Shown one piece after another: positions 11,396-22,664 of a stretch of 64,000 nucleotides of DNA; the first letter of the stretch is position 1, and every line of letters begins with the position of its first letter. The DNA comes from Triticum aestivum. Taxonomy: Eukaryota; Streptophyta; Magnoliopsida; Poales; Poaceae. The DNA is taken from assembly GCF_018294505.1 (NCBI RefSeq), contig NC_057808.1:360598871-360662870 (forward strand). The letters run 5' to 3'. The notes under the pieces were generated by a model. It ran no database searches. It was not told the origin of the DNA and saw nothing but the letters and a program-made list of their open reading frames with translations. The position numbers and the translations under genes are program-made.

Positions 11396-11876
11396 TGAGG
11401 GCGTCCTGGACTAAGGGGTCCTCGGACGTCCGGCCTGTTGGACATGGGCCGGACTGATGGGCTGTGAAGATACAAAGACCGAAGACTTTACCCGTGTCCG
11501 GATGGGATTCTCCTTGGCATGGAAGGCAAGCTTGGCGATTAAATATGTAGATTCCTTTCTTTGTAACTGACCTTGTGTAACCCTAGATCCTCCCGGTTTC
11601 TATATAAACCGAAGGAATTAGTCCGGAGGAGAGAGATATTCATTACCATAGTCATACAGGTTAGACTTCTAGGGATTAGCCATTACGATCTCGTGGTAGA
11701 TCAACTCTTGTAATACTCATATTCATCAAGATCAATCAAGCAGGAAGTAGGGTATTACCTCCATAGAGAGGGCCCGAACCTGGGTAAACATTGTGTCCCC
11801 TATCTCCTGTTACCATCGACCTTAGACGCACAGTTCGGGACCCCCTACCCGAGATCCGCCGGTTTTGACACTGACA
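11396..11876 (+). repeat. 3' LTR of the Fatima-like Gypsy element
   Basis: It is the direct repeat of the 5' LTR, starting TGAGGGCGTCC after a short polypurine tract (TTTAGGGGCTAC) and ending CACTGACA. The 5-bp duplication GTACC follows at 11877-11881. Confidence 0.92.
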
Positions 11877-12215
11877 GTACCCGTCTTCGTACACCTCCTC
11901 GGCACGACGACGCGCCCGCCTCCAAAGCTCCGCCACCTCCTTTTTCCAGGCGGCATCATGGGCTTCACAGGCCACCTGGTACCTGGCTTCCTCCTCCGCC
12001 ATCTCATTCTTGAACGCCACTTGCTTGGCTTTCTCAGCCGGCGGCAGTGACTTCCACAGACAAAGATTGTACTGGCCCCAAAACCAATCCAAAGTTGGGG
12101 GGTCCGGCGCAACCTCGTCAGGCGGCGCGTAGGGGTCCTCATCGCTGCTAATAGAGTGAGCATCCTCGGGGGGCGGCGACTCCTCGTCGGCGCGTGGGCA
12201 GACCGGCGGCGCCAT
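11877..12215 (-). pseudogene. Gene B, 5' coding half (upstream of the Gypsy insertion)
   Basis: The start codon ATG is at 12215 (minus strand) in a CCATGG-type context. The 113 codons to the insertion point begin MAPPVCPRADEESPPP and include a Trp-rich segment (LDWFWGQYNLCLWKSLPP), followed by a charged helix rich in Glu, Ala, Arg and Trp. The element entered after a Gly-Tyr codon pair. In the present sequence the frame continues only a few residues into the LTR. With the other half (2440-2709) the uninterrupted frame would be 202 codons with no stop. I do not recognise the family; it looks like a small grass-specific protein. Confidence 0.6.
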
Positions 12216-12320
12216 GGCAGAGATTTGAGAGAGAGAGAGAGGGCGAGCGAGGGGAGGATGTAGTTGAGAATGCAGGCGGGACGACGTGATCAAGGTAGTA
12301 TTTATTGGCGGCCGGAATCT
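12216..12320 (-). promoter_or_regulatory. Promoter and CT-rich leader of gene B
   Basis: On the minus strand a TATA-like CCAATAAATACTACC lies near 12292-12306, about 85 bp upstream of the ATG at 12215. A CT dinucleotide run (the plus-strand GAGAGA tract at 12228-12242) follows just before the start codon. This is a usual layout for a short grass 5' UTR and supports 12215 as the true start. Confidence 0.5.
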
Positions 12321-12590
12321 AGATCGACGGGGACAGTACACACGCCGGTCGCCGAAATTTACGAGCAATGTAGTTTGAATTACACACAATTCCCGCAGCA
12401 AATCCGTGTGTGAACATAATAGCTGACAGTTTCCAATACAGAACCATGTCTGATTAATGATCCCCGCCAATCACCTACCAAACCTCGAGCCACGAGATAG
12501 AGTGCCAATCGTGTGGGGGCCGGTTGTCTTGCCAGATCTTTACATTTTCTTTTTATGAACACCAGATATTTACATCGTCTGATGATTTTT

Positions 12591-15500
12591 TTAACTCGCA
12601 CAGAAGTACACAAAAATATTATTTTTCAAACCGTTTTGGTTAGGCGTTGCATGTAGATGTAGTTCAAATTTGAATTACGGTCATTAAATGGTTAGAAAAT
12701 CACTTAAATGTCTTTGAAAGGTCAAATGACCCCTAGAATTTTCCAACATTTCACATTACAGTTGTAGTAGTGCACGTTAGACGTAGAAAACAATTCAAGG
12801 CCGTAAGAGGAAGCTATCTCCCGTTCGTCATCAAAGATGCATTGTTCCCTCTCGGAACCACGAACCTTCTAGCGAGTTGCTCCGGTTTATGAGGGGTGTG
12901 TGTCCAAACGTTCGTCAAACATGCCAATTTCTTTACCACATCATCTTGGTGGCATGACATTAAATCAAGCAAGGTTTCATGTTTTCTGATCATTTTTAAA
13001 TTTTTTGGAATTAAAATGCCATGGCATGCACTCCGTGCATGTGCCCATGCCTTGACACCAATATGCTTGAAAATTCCTTCTAATTTACTGCACATGGAAT
13101 TAACTCGCACACAAGTACACAAAATATTATTTTTCAAACCGTTATAGTTAGGCTTTGCATGTAGATGTAGTTCAAATTTGAATTATGGTCATTAAATGGT
13201 TAGAAAATCTCTTAAAAGTCTTTGAAAAGTCAAATGACCCCTAGAATTTTCCAAATTCACATTACAGTTGTAGTAGTGCACGTTAGACGTAGAAAGAAGT
13301 TCAAGGACATAAGAGGAAGCTATCTCCCGTTCATCATCAAACATGCATTGTTCCCTCTTGGAATCACAAACGTTCTAGCGAGTTGCTCCGGTTTGTGAGG
13401 GGTGTGTGTCCAAACTTTCGTCAAACATGCCAATTTCTTTACCACATCATCTTGGTGGCATGACATTAAATCAAGAAAGATTTCATGTTTTTTGATCATT
13501 TTTTAATTTTTTGGAATTAAAATGGCATGGCATGCACTCCATGCATGTGCCCATGCCTTGACACCAATATGTTTGAAAATTCCTTCTAATTTACTGCACA
13601 TGGAATTAACTCGCACACAAGTAGACAAAAATATTATTTTTCAAACCGTTATGGTTAGGCGTTGCATGTAGATGTAGTTCAAATTAGAATTATGGTCATT
13701 AAATGGTTAGAAAATCACTTAAATGTCTTTGAAAGGTCAAATGACCCCTAGAATCTTCCAAAATTTTACATTACAGTTGTAGTAGTGCATGTTAGACGTA
13801 GAAAAAATTTCAAGGCCGTAAGAGGAAGCTATCTGCCGTTCGTCATCAAACATGCATTGTTCCCTCTTGGAACCACGAACCTTCTAGCGAGTTGCTCCGG
13901 ATTGTGAGGGGTGTGTGTCCAAACTTTCGTCAAACATGCCAATTTCCTTACCACATCATCTTGGTGGCATGACATTAAATCAAGAAAAGTTTCATGTTTT
14001 CTGATCATTTTTTAATTTTTTGGAATTAAAATGCCATGGCATGCACTCCATGCATGTGCCCATGCCTTGACACCAATATATTTGAAAATTCCTTCTAATT
14101 TACTGCACATGGAATTAACTCGCACACAAGTACACAAAAATATTATTTTTCAAACCGTTATGGTTAGGCGTTGCATGTAGGTGTAGTTCAAATTTGAATT
14201 ACAGTCATTAAATGGTTAGAAAATCACTTAAATGTCTTTGAAAGGTCAACTGACCCCTAGAATTTTCCAAAATTTCACATTACAGTTGTAGTAGTGCACG
14301 TTAGACGTAGAAAAAATTTCAAGGCCGTAAGAGGAAGCTATCTCCCGTTCTTCATCAAACATGCATTGTTCCCTCTCGGAACCACAAACCTTCTAGCGAG
14401 TTGCTCCGGTTTATGAGGGGTGTGTGTCCAAACATTCGTCAAACATGCCAATTTCTTTACCACATCATCTTGGTGGCATGACATTAAATCAAGCAAGGTT
14501 TCATGTTTTCTGATCATTTTTAAATTTTTTGGAATTAAAATGCCATGGCATGCACTCCGTGCATGTGTCCATGCCTTGACACCAATATGTTTGAAAATTC
14601 CTTCTAATTTACTGCACATGGAATTAACTCGCACACAAGTACACAAAAATATTATTTTTCAAACAGTTATGATTAGGCGTTGCATGTAGATGTAGTTCAA
14701 ATTTGAATTACGGTCATTAAATGGTTAGAAAATCTCTTAAAAGTCTTTGAAAAGTTAAATGACCCCTAGAATTTTCCAAAATTCACATTACAGTTGTAGT
14801 AGTGCATGTTAGACGTAGAAAAAATTTCAAGGACATAAGAGGAAGCTATCTCCCGTTCATCATCAAACATGCATTTTTCCCTCTCGGAACCACGAACCTT
14901 CTAGCGAGTTGCTCCGGTTTGTGAGGGGTGTGTGTCCAAACTTTCGTCAAACATGCCAATTTCTTTACCACATCATCTTGGTGGCATGACATTAAATGAA
15001 GCAAGGTTTCATGTTTTCTGTTCATTTTTTAATTTTTTGGAATTAAAATGGCATGGCATGCACTCCATGCATGTGCCCATGCCTTGACACCAATATGTTT
15101 GAAAATTCCTTCTAATTTACTGCACATGGAATTAACTCGCACACAAGTACAGAAAAATATTATTTTTCAAACCGTTATGGTTAGGCGTTGCATGCAGATG
15201 TAGTTCAAATTTGAATTACGGTCATTAAATGGTTAGAAAATCACTTAAATGTCTTTAAAAGGTCAAATGACCCCTGAAATTTACCAAATTTTCACATGAC
15301 AGTTGTATTAGTGCATGTTAAACGTAGGAAAAAATTTGAAGGCCGTAAGAGGAAGCTATCTCTCCTTCGTTATCAAACATGCATTCTTCCCTCTCGGAAC
15401 CACGAACCTTGTAGCAAGTTGCTCCGGTTTGTGAGGGGTGTGTGTCCAAACGTTCGTCTAACATGCCAATTTCTTTACCACATCATCTTGGTGGCATGAC

Positions 15501-16850
15501 ATTACATCAACCATGGTTTCATGTGTTTCTGATCATTTTTCTATTTTTTGAATTAAAATGCCATGTCACTCCATGCATACGTATGCATGTGTCCATGTCG
15601 TGAGACCAATATGTTTTAAAATTCCTTCTAGTTTACTGTACATGGAATTAACTCGCACACAAGTACACAGATATGATTTTTCAAACCGTTTTGGTTAGGC
15701 GTTGCATGTAGATGAAGTTCAAATTTGAATTACGGTCATTAAATGGTTAGAAAATCACTTAAATATATTTCAAAGGTCAAATGACCCGTAGAATTTTCCA
15801 AAATTTCACATTACAGTTGTAGTAGTGCACGTTAGACGTAGAAAAAATTTGAAGGCCATAAGAGGAAGCTAACTCCCGTTCGTCATCAAACATGCATTGT
15901 TTCCTCTCGGAACCACGAACCTTCTAGCGAGTTGCTCCGGTTTGTGTGGGGTGTGCGTCCAAACTTTCATCAAACATGCCAATTTCTTTACCGCATCATC
16001 TTGGTGGCATGACATTACATCAACCAAGGTTTCATGTGTTTCAGATTTTTTTTTGGAATTAAAATGCCATGCCACTCCATGCATACGTATTCATGCATAT
16101 GTGTCCATGTTGTGATACAAATATGTTTGAAAATTTCTTCTAGTTTATTGCACATGGAATTAACTCGCACACAAGTACACAAATATGATTTTTCAAACCG
16201 TTTCGGTTACGCCTTGCATGTAGATGTAGTTCAAATTTGAATTACGGTCATTAAATGGCTAGAAAATCATTTAAATGTCTTTAAAAGATCAAATGACCCC
16301 TAGAATTTTCAAAAATTTCACATTACAGTTGTAGTAGTGCATGTTAGACGTAGAAAAAAAAAATTGAAGGCCGTAAGAGGAAGCTATCTCCCGTTTGTCA
16401 TCAAACATGCATTGTTCCCTCTCGGATCCACGAGCCTTCTAGTGAGTTGCTCCGGTTTGTGAGGGGTGTGTGTCCAAACTTTGGTCAAACATGCCAATTT
16501 TTTTACCACATCATCTTGGTGGCATGACATTACATCATGCAAGGTTTCGTGTGTTTCTGATTTTTTTTTGGAATTAAAATGCCATGTCACTCCATGCTTA
16601 ATTGTGTCATAGCTGTTAGACCAATATGTTTGAAAATTCCTTCCAATTTACTGCACATGGAATTAAATCGCACACAAGTATACGAAATATGAGTTTTCAA
16701 ACCATTATGGTTAGCTGTTGCATGTACATGTAGTTCAAATTTCAATTACGATCATTAAATGGCTAGAAAATCACTTAAATGTCTTAGAAGGTCAAATGAC
16801 CCATGAAATTTTCCAAAATTTGACATGACAGTTGTATTAGTACTACAAAA
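12591..16850. repeat. Tandem array of ~509-bp units with three-unit higher-order structure
   Basis: The anchor TTAACTCGCACACAAGTAC recurs at 12591, 13100, 13606, 14115, 14624, 15132, 15648, 16160 and (changed) 16663, so units are 503 to 516 bp. Units 1 and 4 share private variants (TTTATGAGG, CTCCGTGCATG, CATTTTTAAATTT). Units 2 and 5 share others (CTCTTAAAAGTCTTTG, AGGACATAAGAGG, AAAATGGCATGGC). The offset between them is exactly 1524 bp. Units 7 to 9 are more diverged. Each unit holds a small palindromic spot (CATGCAC..GTGCATG). Frames of about 100 codons appear on both strands but are not conserved among units, so it is treated as satellite-like DNA rather than genes. Confidence 0.9.
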
Positions 16851-17088
16851 TTTCTCGTTCATTTAAAACACAATCCGTTGGCACTTTATTCCAAATTCGT
16901 CTTTCACAGCTAATAAGAAAATATCTACAACATCACACACAGTTGTTTTCTAGGAACCGTTTGCGATGAAAATATCTGGGTCTATTTAAGTCTCCCTCCT
17001 TAAGCTTCGCCGGCTCGTCTGCTCTAGTGCCGGCAACCCCCGAATCCACGAATCCCGACCCCCATTCCCGCACCCCCTTCTTGCGAAG
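16843..17088 (+). promoter_or_regulatory. Possible DNA-transposon end and promoter of the Ala-rich frame
   Basis: TACTACAAAATTTC at about 16842-16855 resembles a CACTA-type terminus with its first bases changed. ACCGTTTGCGATG near 16959 matches a motif family that recurs at 18050 and, inverted, near 21597. A TATA-like TCTATTTAAG lies at about 16980-16989, roughly 100 bp before the ATG at 17089. No matching right terminus was found, so the transposon reading is only a suggestion. Confidence 0.35.
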
Positions 17089-17814
17089 ATGAGGCCGTGG
17101 AAATGCTTCGTGAAGGTCCGTACGATGGCCGCGTCCCCCTCAAGCGCCGCCGCCTGCGCCGAGAGCGCGGCTGCCTACACCGAGAGTGCCGCCGCATCCG
17201 CATTGAGCGCATCCGCTTCCGTCGAGAGGGCATCTGCGGCAGCCGATAGGGCAGCTGCAGCAGCCGAGACGACTGCAGCTGCTACTGCGACGGCGGCTGC
17301 AAACGCCGAGAGCGCTCGAGTTGCCGTCCGTGCCGCTGATGTCGCCCTGGCCCGGGTCGAGGCCATCCACGCCAAGATCGAGGATGCACACACCAAGATA
17401 TTCCAGGACACCTCGGACTCCATCATGCAACCCACGTCTGAAAAGGCGGCGGTGGCCATGGAGCACCTGCTTCCTCATGAGGTCACCGAGCGGAAGCTGG
17501 AGATGCAGGAGGCGGCGGAGATCGAGGAGCGCCGGTAGGAGGAGTTGCGCGTGGCCGAGGTCGAGGTAGAGAAGAGTCTGTCCGTCGAGGAATCGGCGGT
17601 GGAGTACCAACGCGAGCTCTGGCGTAGCCACTACTACGAGTACTACAACCTTGAGGGCGGCGCCGAGGACGAGGACGAGGATGAGGACGAGGACGCGGTC
17701 GAATTTAGCAGGGGGGACGCGGAGTCCACCAACGGCGGCATGTCGCCGGGACAAGTCATCGACGTCTCATCTCACACCGGCGATGCATTGGCCAGTGCGG
17801 CGGCGGATTTTTAA
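17089..17814 (+). CDS. Ala/Glu-rich helical protein with one internal stop codon
   Basis: A single frame from ATG 17089 to TAA 17812-17814 is open except for one TAG at 17536-17538. Residues 1-90 are extremely Ala/Ser/Glu-rich with a heptad-like pattern (AAA, SAE, ERA repeats), suggesting a long helix or coiled coil. The middle is amphipathic (LEMQEAAEIEERR up to the stop). After the stop the same frame continues with VEVEKSLSVEESAVEYQREL, an aromatic patch (WRSHYYEYYNLE), an Asp/Glu run and a Ser/Gly-rich tail. The single stop makes it either a recent pseudogene, a truncated 149-residue protein or a readthrough case. No domain family was recognised. The GRF gene follows about 600 bp downstream on the same strand. 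Confidence 0.5.
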
Positions 17815-18002
17815 TTATGCGTAATTAGGCTTTATTTTTAATGCTGGTCTTTTGTTAGAGCAATGTTTAGGTCAACTGGCTCTGTGTAATTACTAAAATT
17901 TCTTGATTCAGTAAGTGTGGTATGTCTGCTGTACGCTCTTTTGTGTGCCCAAATTAGCAAGCGATGTTAAATTATGCAATGACATACCTGGGGAAATTTC
18001 CG

Positions 18003-18236
18003 CCAAAATTTGAATTATCAAACTCATCCCATGCACGTAAAGCAGAAGAATCGTTTGCGATGCACACAATCGTTCAAAGTGAATGGTCCGGCGGCACCGC
18101 GCGCGTTCAAAGTGAATGTGCCCATGCCTTGAGACCAAAATTTGAATTATCAAACTCATCTCATGCATGTAAAGCAGAAGAATCGTTTGTGATGCACACA
18201 ATCGTTCAAAGTGAATGGTCCGGCGGCACCGCGCGC
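18003..18236. repeat. Direct duplication upstream of the GRF gene
   Basis: A unit of about 102 bp starting CCAAAATTTGAATTATC at 18003 and again at 18135 ends in GGCGGCACCGCGCGC both times. The two copies differ at only a few positions. They lie 190 to 430 bp upstream of the GRF gene start, so a promoter role is possible but not shown. Confidence 0.8.
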
Positions 18237-18429
18237 AAAGTTTCCCTCCACATTTCCAAAATTTTGGCCTACCACCAAAATATCTACCCCGCCCCCTTCC
18301 CCCCTTCCCCACCCCCTTTTCTCCCCGACCACAAGTCACATTTCCCCTGTTTCCTCCTTCCTTCCTTCCTTGCTAAGCTATAGCCGCTTCCTCGCTCTCG
18401 CCGTCTCGCATCCTACCGCCGGGGTCACC

Positions 18430-19822
18430 ATGGTCTTCTTCAAAGACATCTCCAGTGGTTCCTCATCCGGCGACTACTCCTTCACCACCCGGGTATGCCT
18501 CTCTTCTCTATCTCGGGCTATGACTTGGAATGAAGGATTTTTACCCGGAGGTCGATTTGAGTCGTTTCTTCCTCTTGTAGCTCCCTAAGACCATCAGTGG
18601 CAACGAATGGAGCGGGGTGGCTGAAGATCTATCTGCTCGTTGTCACCATCAATCTCCATGCGTGCAGCTACTTGCGTTTGATTCTGTGGACACTGGGAGG
18701 AAGTTTCTGGCATGTGCAGAGAAGGTTAGACCCTCTTCCATTGTTACAAATCATTTCTTAGATGTGATTCAGACACTGTCACGGTCCCAACCCAGTCATA
18801 CCACACCTTCAACCAAACGCATCCTAAGATAGTGTCACAGTTTGTACCTAGTATCTTAAATTGTTGCCATCTCATCAGCGGTGCCATTAGAAAATTATTT
18901 GGCACCGCTTCAGCAGTTTGTGTAGACAACTTTGGTCAACACATCCGAGCAGCCAAGTAGTAAAATACTAAATCTTTATGGCACGAAGGAACTGGGCATC
19001 GGAGCAACTACGTGCTCCGGAGTCCGGTCCCTGATTTTTTTTTCCGCTGCATCGGCTCGCCAGTTCAGGGCACCGGTGCGAGATGTAGCAACAGTTGTCT
19101 TTACACCAGTTTTGGCATACATAGTGGACGGCCTTAGTGCTATTAGTTCTATGTTACTAAATTTGTGCATGTACACACCTGTTAGTATCAATTTGCTGTC
19201 ATCCAAACACTGTCGCTATGCTGTTGCAGTTATATTTACCTTCCTCATAAAATGTTCAATTTGTTATTTATTGTACATGAGTAAGAACTTGTAGCGTCAT
19301 TGTAGTTAATTATACCTTCTGATGTTTCAAAATCTGGTTGTTGTCTCAGTACCAATTATTTCATTTGCACATTGATCTTTTTGAGAAGATATGTCATAAT
19401 TAACATGTTTCTTCAGTTTTTCAAAATAAGCATTGGTGATTTTCTATGTTGCTATAAACCCATTTCCCCTACAATTGTTACTGATCTAGTTTTAAATATT
19501 ATAGGATGAACGGAAGTGTTCTTACTTGGAGTGGGTTGATCAAGAGTGGCCACAGTCTTTGAAGATGTGCCTAACGAAGCTCTGGAGCATGTATGAGGAA
19601 GTGAACACAGCTAGGCTTAGAGAAAGTCTTGTCAATACTGAAGCATATTTCAAGACGTGGGATAAAAAGTTGAAGGTGGATAATGAGCTCAGATTAAAAA
19701 AAGACTTTGCTAAGATGGTGTTGGCGAAGGAGGAGGCACTTTCCCAGTTGGCCCGTGCAAAACGGGTTCTTACGGAACTGAAAGCAGAGGTGGATAAGAC
19801 GAGCCTGGATGATCTCGATTAG
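18430..19822 (+). CDS. Small GRF-type zinc finger protein, three exons
   Basis: Exons 18430-18492 (21 codons), 18581-18724 (48 codons) and 19505-19822 (106 codons including TAG) all meet in phase 0 with GT donors and AG acceptors, giving 174 residues. Exon 1 is Ser/Gly-rich (MVFFKDISSGSSSGDYSF). Exon 2 into exon 3 forms the GRF finger: Cys at CHHQSPC, then DTGRKFLAC, then KCSYLEWVD, matching the family pattern of a G-R-x-F-x-x-C core followed by C..W-x-D. Exon 3 continues as a charged helix likely to be a coiled coil (LRESLVNTEAYFKTWDKKL onward). GRF fingers bind single-stranded nucleic acid in other eukaryotic proteins; here only nucleic-acid binding is inferred. The frame has no lesions. 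A solo LTR sits 67 bp past the stop codon. Confidence 0.75.
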
Positions 19823-19889
19823 GGAAATGAATATATTGTTCTTATGAAGTTGAACTAGCTATATGTTGTACGGTGCTGTTTTCATGTAG

Positions 19890-21449
19890 TGATACGTCTC
19901 CAACGTATCTATAATTTTTGATTGTTCCATGCTATTATATATATTCTGTTTTGGATGTTTAATGGGCTTATTTATACACTTTTATATTATTTTTGGGACT
20001 AACCTATTAACCGGAGGCCCAGCCCAAATTGATGTTTTTTTGCCTATTTCAGTGTTTCACAGAAAAAGAATATCAAACGGAGTCCAAACGGAATGAAACC
20101 TTCGGGAGCGTGATTTTTGGAACAAACATGATCCAGAGGACTTGGAGTGGATGTCAAGAAACCAACGAGGAGGCCGCGAGGCAGGGGGTGCGCCCTCCAC
20201 CCTCGTGGGCCCCTCGTGGCTCCACCGACTTACTTCTTCCTCCTATATATACCTACGTACCCCCAAACCATCGAGGAGCACCATGAAAACCTAATTCCAC
20301 CGCCGCAACCTTCTGTACCCGTGAGATCCCATCTTGGGGCCTTTTCTGGCGCTCCGCCGGAGGGGGCATTGATCACGGAGGGCTTCTACATCAACACCAT
20401 AGCCTCTCCAATGATGTGTGAGTAGTTTACCTCAGACCTTCGGGTCCATAGTTATTAGCTAGATGGATTCTTCTCTCTCTTTGGATCTCAATACAAAGTT
20501 CTCCTTGATTCTCTTGGAGATCTATTTGATGTAATCTTCTTTTGCGGTGTGTTTGTCGAGATCCGATGAATTGTGGGTTTATGATCAAGATTATCTATGG
20601 ACAATATTTGAATCTTCTCTGAATTGTTTTATGTATGATTGGTTATCTTTGCAAGTCTCTTCGAATTATCAGTTTGGTTTGGCCTACTAGATTGATCTTT
20701 CTTGCAATGGGAGAAGTGCTTAGCTTTGGGTTCAATCTTGCGGTGCTCGATCCCAGTGACAGTAGGGGAAACGACACGTATTGTATTGTTGCCATCGAGG
20801 ATAAAAAGATGTGGCTTATATCATATTGCATGAGTTTATCCCTCTAAATCATGTCATCTTGCTTAAAGCGTTACTCCGTTCTTCTGAACTTAATACTCTA
20901 GATGCATGCTGGATAGCGGTCGATGTGTGGAGTAATAGTAGTAGATGCAGGCAGGAGTCGGTGTACTTGTCACGGACGTGATACCTATATACATGATCAT
21001 GACTAGATATTCTCATAACTATGCTCAATTCTATCAATGGCTCGACAGTAATTTGTTTACCCACCGTAATACTTATGCTATCTTGAGAGAAGCCACTAGT
21101 GAAACCTATGGCTTCCGGGTCTATTTTCCATCATATTAATCTCCCGTCAACAAGCTATTTCTATCTTTGTTTACTTTGCAATCTTTACTTTTAATCTTTA
21201 TCATAAAAATACCAAAAATATTATCTTATCATCTCTATCAGATCTCACTTTTGCAAGTGGCCGTGAAGGGATTGACAACCCCTTTATCGCGTTGGCTGCA
21301 AGGTTCTTATTTGTTTGTGTAGGTGCAAGGGACTTGAGCGTGGCCTCCTACTGGATTGATACCTTGGTTCTCAAAAACTGAGGGAAATACTTACGCTACC
21401 TTGGTTTTCCTCTTCAAGGGAAAACCAACGCAGTGCTCAAGAGGTAGCA
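19890..21449 (+). mobile_element. Solo LTR of a Gypsy element (Sabrina-like)
   Basis: The 1560-bp block begins TGATACGTCTCCAACG and ends CAAGAGGTAGCA, with TG..CA ends and no internal domain on either side. The flanks TGTAG (19885-19889) and TGCAG (21450-21454) are a 5-bp target duplication with one change. Sequence and length match my memory of the Triticeae Sabrina LTR. Solo LTRs arise by recombination between the two LTRs of one element. It is inserted in the presumed 3' UTR of the GRF gene. A TATA-like 'cctatatatacc' near 20242 is its promoter box. Open frames within it are not coding. Confidence 0.85.
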
Positions 21450-21589
21450 TGCAGCTACAGTACTGTGATGTTATAATATATTTATGTGCCTGATATGAAA
21501 TTGGCAAATAGATGTTCGATATGAAATGTGAATTTGCGTAATACTAGAATTATTAATTGTAAACTAATAAACCTGCTAAATGTGTTATG

Positions 21590-22030
21590 GACCTTTGCAA
21601 ACGGTTCTAGCCGTAAAAGCGCTTGCCATGGTTAGCGCAATGCCACACAGTTTTCTACATCAAATCGTGTGTGATGTAGTTAATGAAAGCAAACAGTTAA
21701 CCAAGGCAGAGCGTGTGTGATAGTTACACCTTTTACACACGAGCGTTTACATAAAACCGTGTGGGATGTACATCCGAACGGAAACGTTTTCCCTAGATTG
21801 ACTGTGTGAGATGTACATAAGAATGGAAACGTATTCCTTGGATTGACTGTGTGTGATATACATACGAAGGGAAATGATTTTCTGGGATTCACCATGTGGG
21901 ATGGACATACCTATGGAAATGATTTCTGGGATTTACAGTGTGGGATGTACATACCTACGGAAATGATTTCTGGGATTCACCGTGTGGGATGTACATACCT
22001 ACGGAAATGATTGGGTTTCGATGCCTCGCC
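21590..22030. repeat. 45-bp tandem repeats in a CACTA-like subterminal region
   Basis: Copies of a unit containing GTGTGGGATGTACATAC start at 21759, 21804, 21849, 21894, 21939 and 21982, a 45-bp period that shortens at the last copy. Upstream, GCAAACGGTTCTAGCCG near 21598 and ATCGTGTGTGATG near 21664 belong to the same motif style. Such clusters are typical of the subterminal zones of Triticeae CACTA transposons. The outer terminus was not found. Confidence 0.7.
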
Positions 22031-22664
22031 CGATCGCACACGACCCCAGCCTGGGTCCCAGGAGGGCCTATCCCTGACGATTTCTGGGTCTTGTGGGAAG
22101 GACACCCTATCGCACACACTCACTTGGCGACGGTTCACATTGCCATCGCGGAAAGGGGTAAAAAACCGTTTGTTTAGGACCGATGCTCACCAGTGCTTGA
22201 AGAAACCTCCCACTTATGATTACCCCCTCTCGCAAGCATCCGCAACTACGAAAGAAGAATTGAGATAAATATAACCATAGCAACAAACATATGGATTCAA
22301 ATCAGCCCCTTACGGAGTAACGCATAAACTAGGATTTAAGCTTCTGTCATTCTAGCAACCCATCATCTAATTAGTACTCCATAGTGCATTCCCTTAGCTC
22401 AAGTATCATGAAGTGTCAACGTAGTCGATGTTCACATGACACCACTAATGGAAGCAACAACATACATATCATCAAAATATCGAACGAATACTAAATTCAC
22501 ATGATTACTTATAACAAGACTTTTCCCATGTTCTCAAGAAAAAAAGTAACTACTCACAAATCATATTGAGGTTCAAGATCAGAGGGGTATTGAATATCAT
22601 TAAGGATCTGAACATATAATCTTCCACCAAATAAACCAACTAGCATCAACTACAAGATGTAATC
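22031..22664. other. Unclassified repeat-like DNA left of the Copia element
   Basis: About 630 bp without a supported gene. It has the look of a high-copy retroelement fragment on the minus strand, but no LTR ends, domains or target duplications are visible. The last five bases (TAATC, 22660-22664) would be the left target duplication of the Copia element; its partner lies outside the window. Confidence 0.4.

Larger units (their letters stand above)
2715..11876 (+). mobile_element. Non-autonomous Gypsy LTR retrotransposon with an antisense gene (Fatima-like)
   Basis: Two LTRs of 477 and 481 bp start TGAGGG and end with ...GACA. They flank an internal region with a primer-binding site, gag, and a protease-like domain. 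A 5-bp target duplication GTACC lies at 2710-2714 and 11877-11881. No reverse transcriptase, RNase H or integrase can be found; the space between protease and 3' LTR instead holds an antisense multi-exon gene. By eye the LTRs differ at about 19 sites plus a 4-bp indel (about 4%), which suggests an insertion on the order of 1.5 million years ago at the usual grass LTR rate. The LTR resembles the Triticeae family Fatima from memory; this was not searched. The element interrupts gene B. Confidence 0.9.

Noticed and set aside
12814..16590. Frames of about 70-107 codons on both strands within the 509-bp units
   Set aside because: They are not kept open in most units and have no start or codon conservation, as expected from a satellite.
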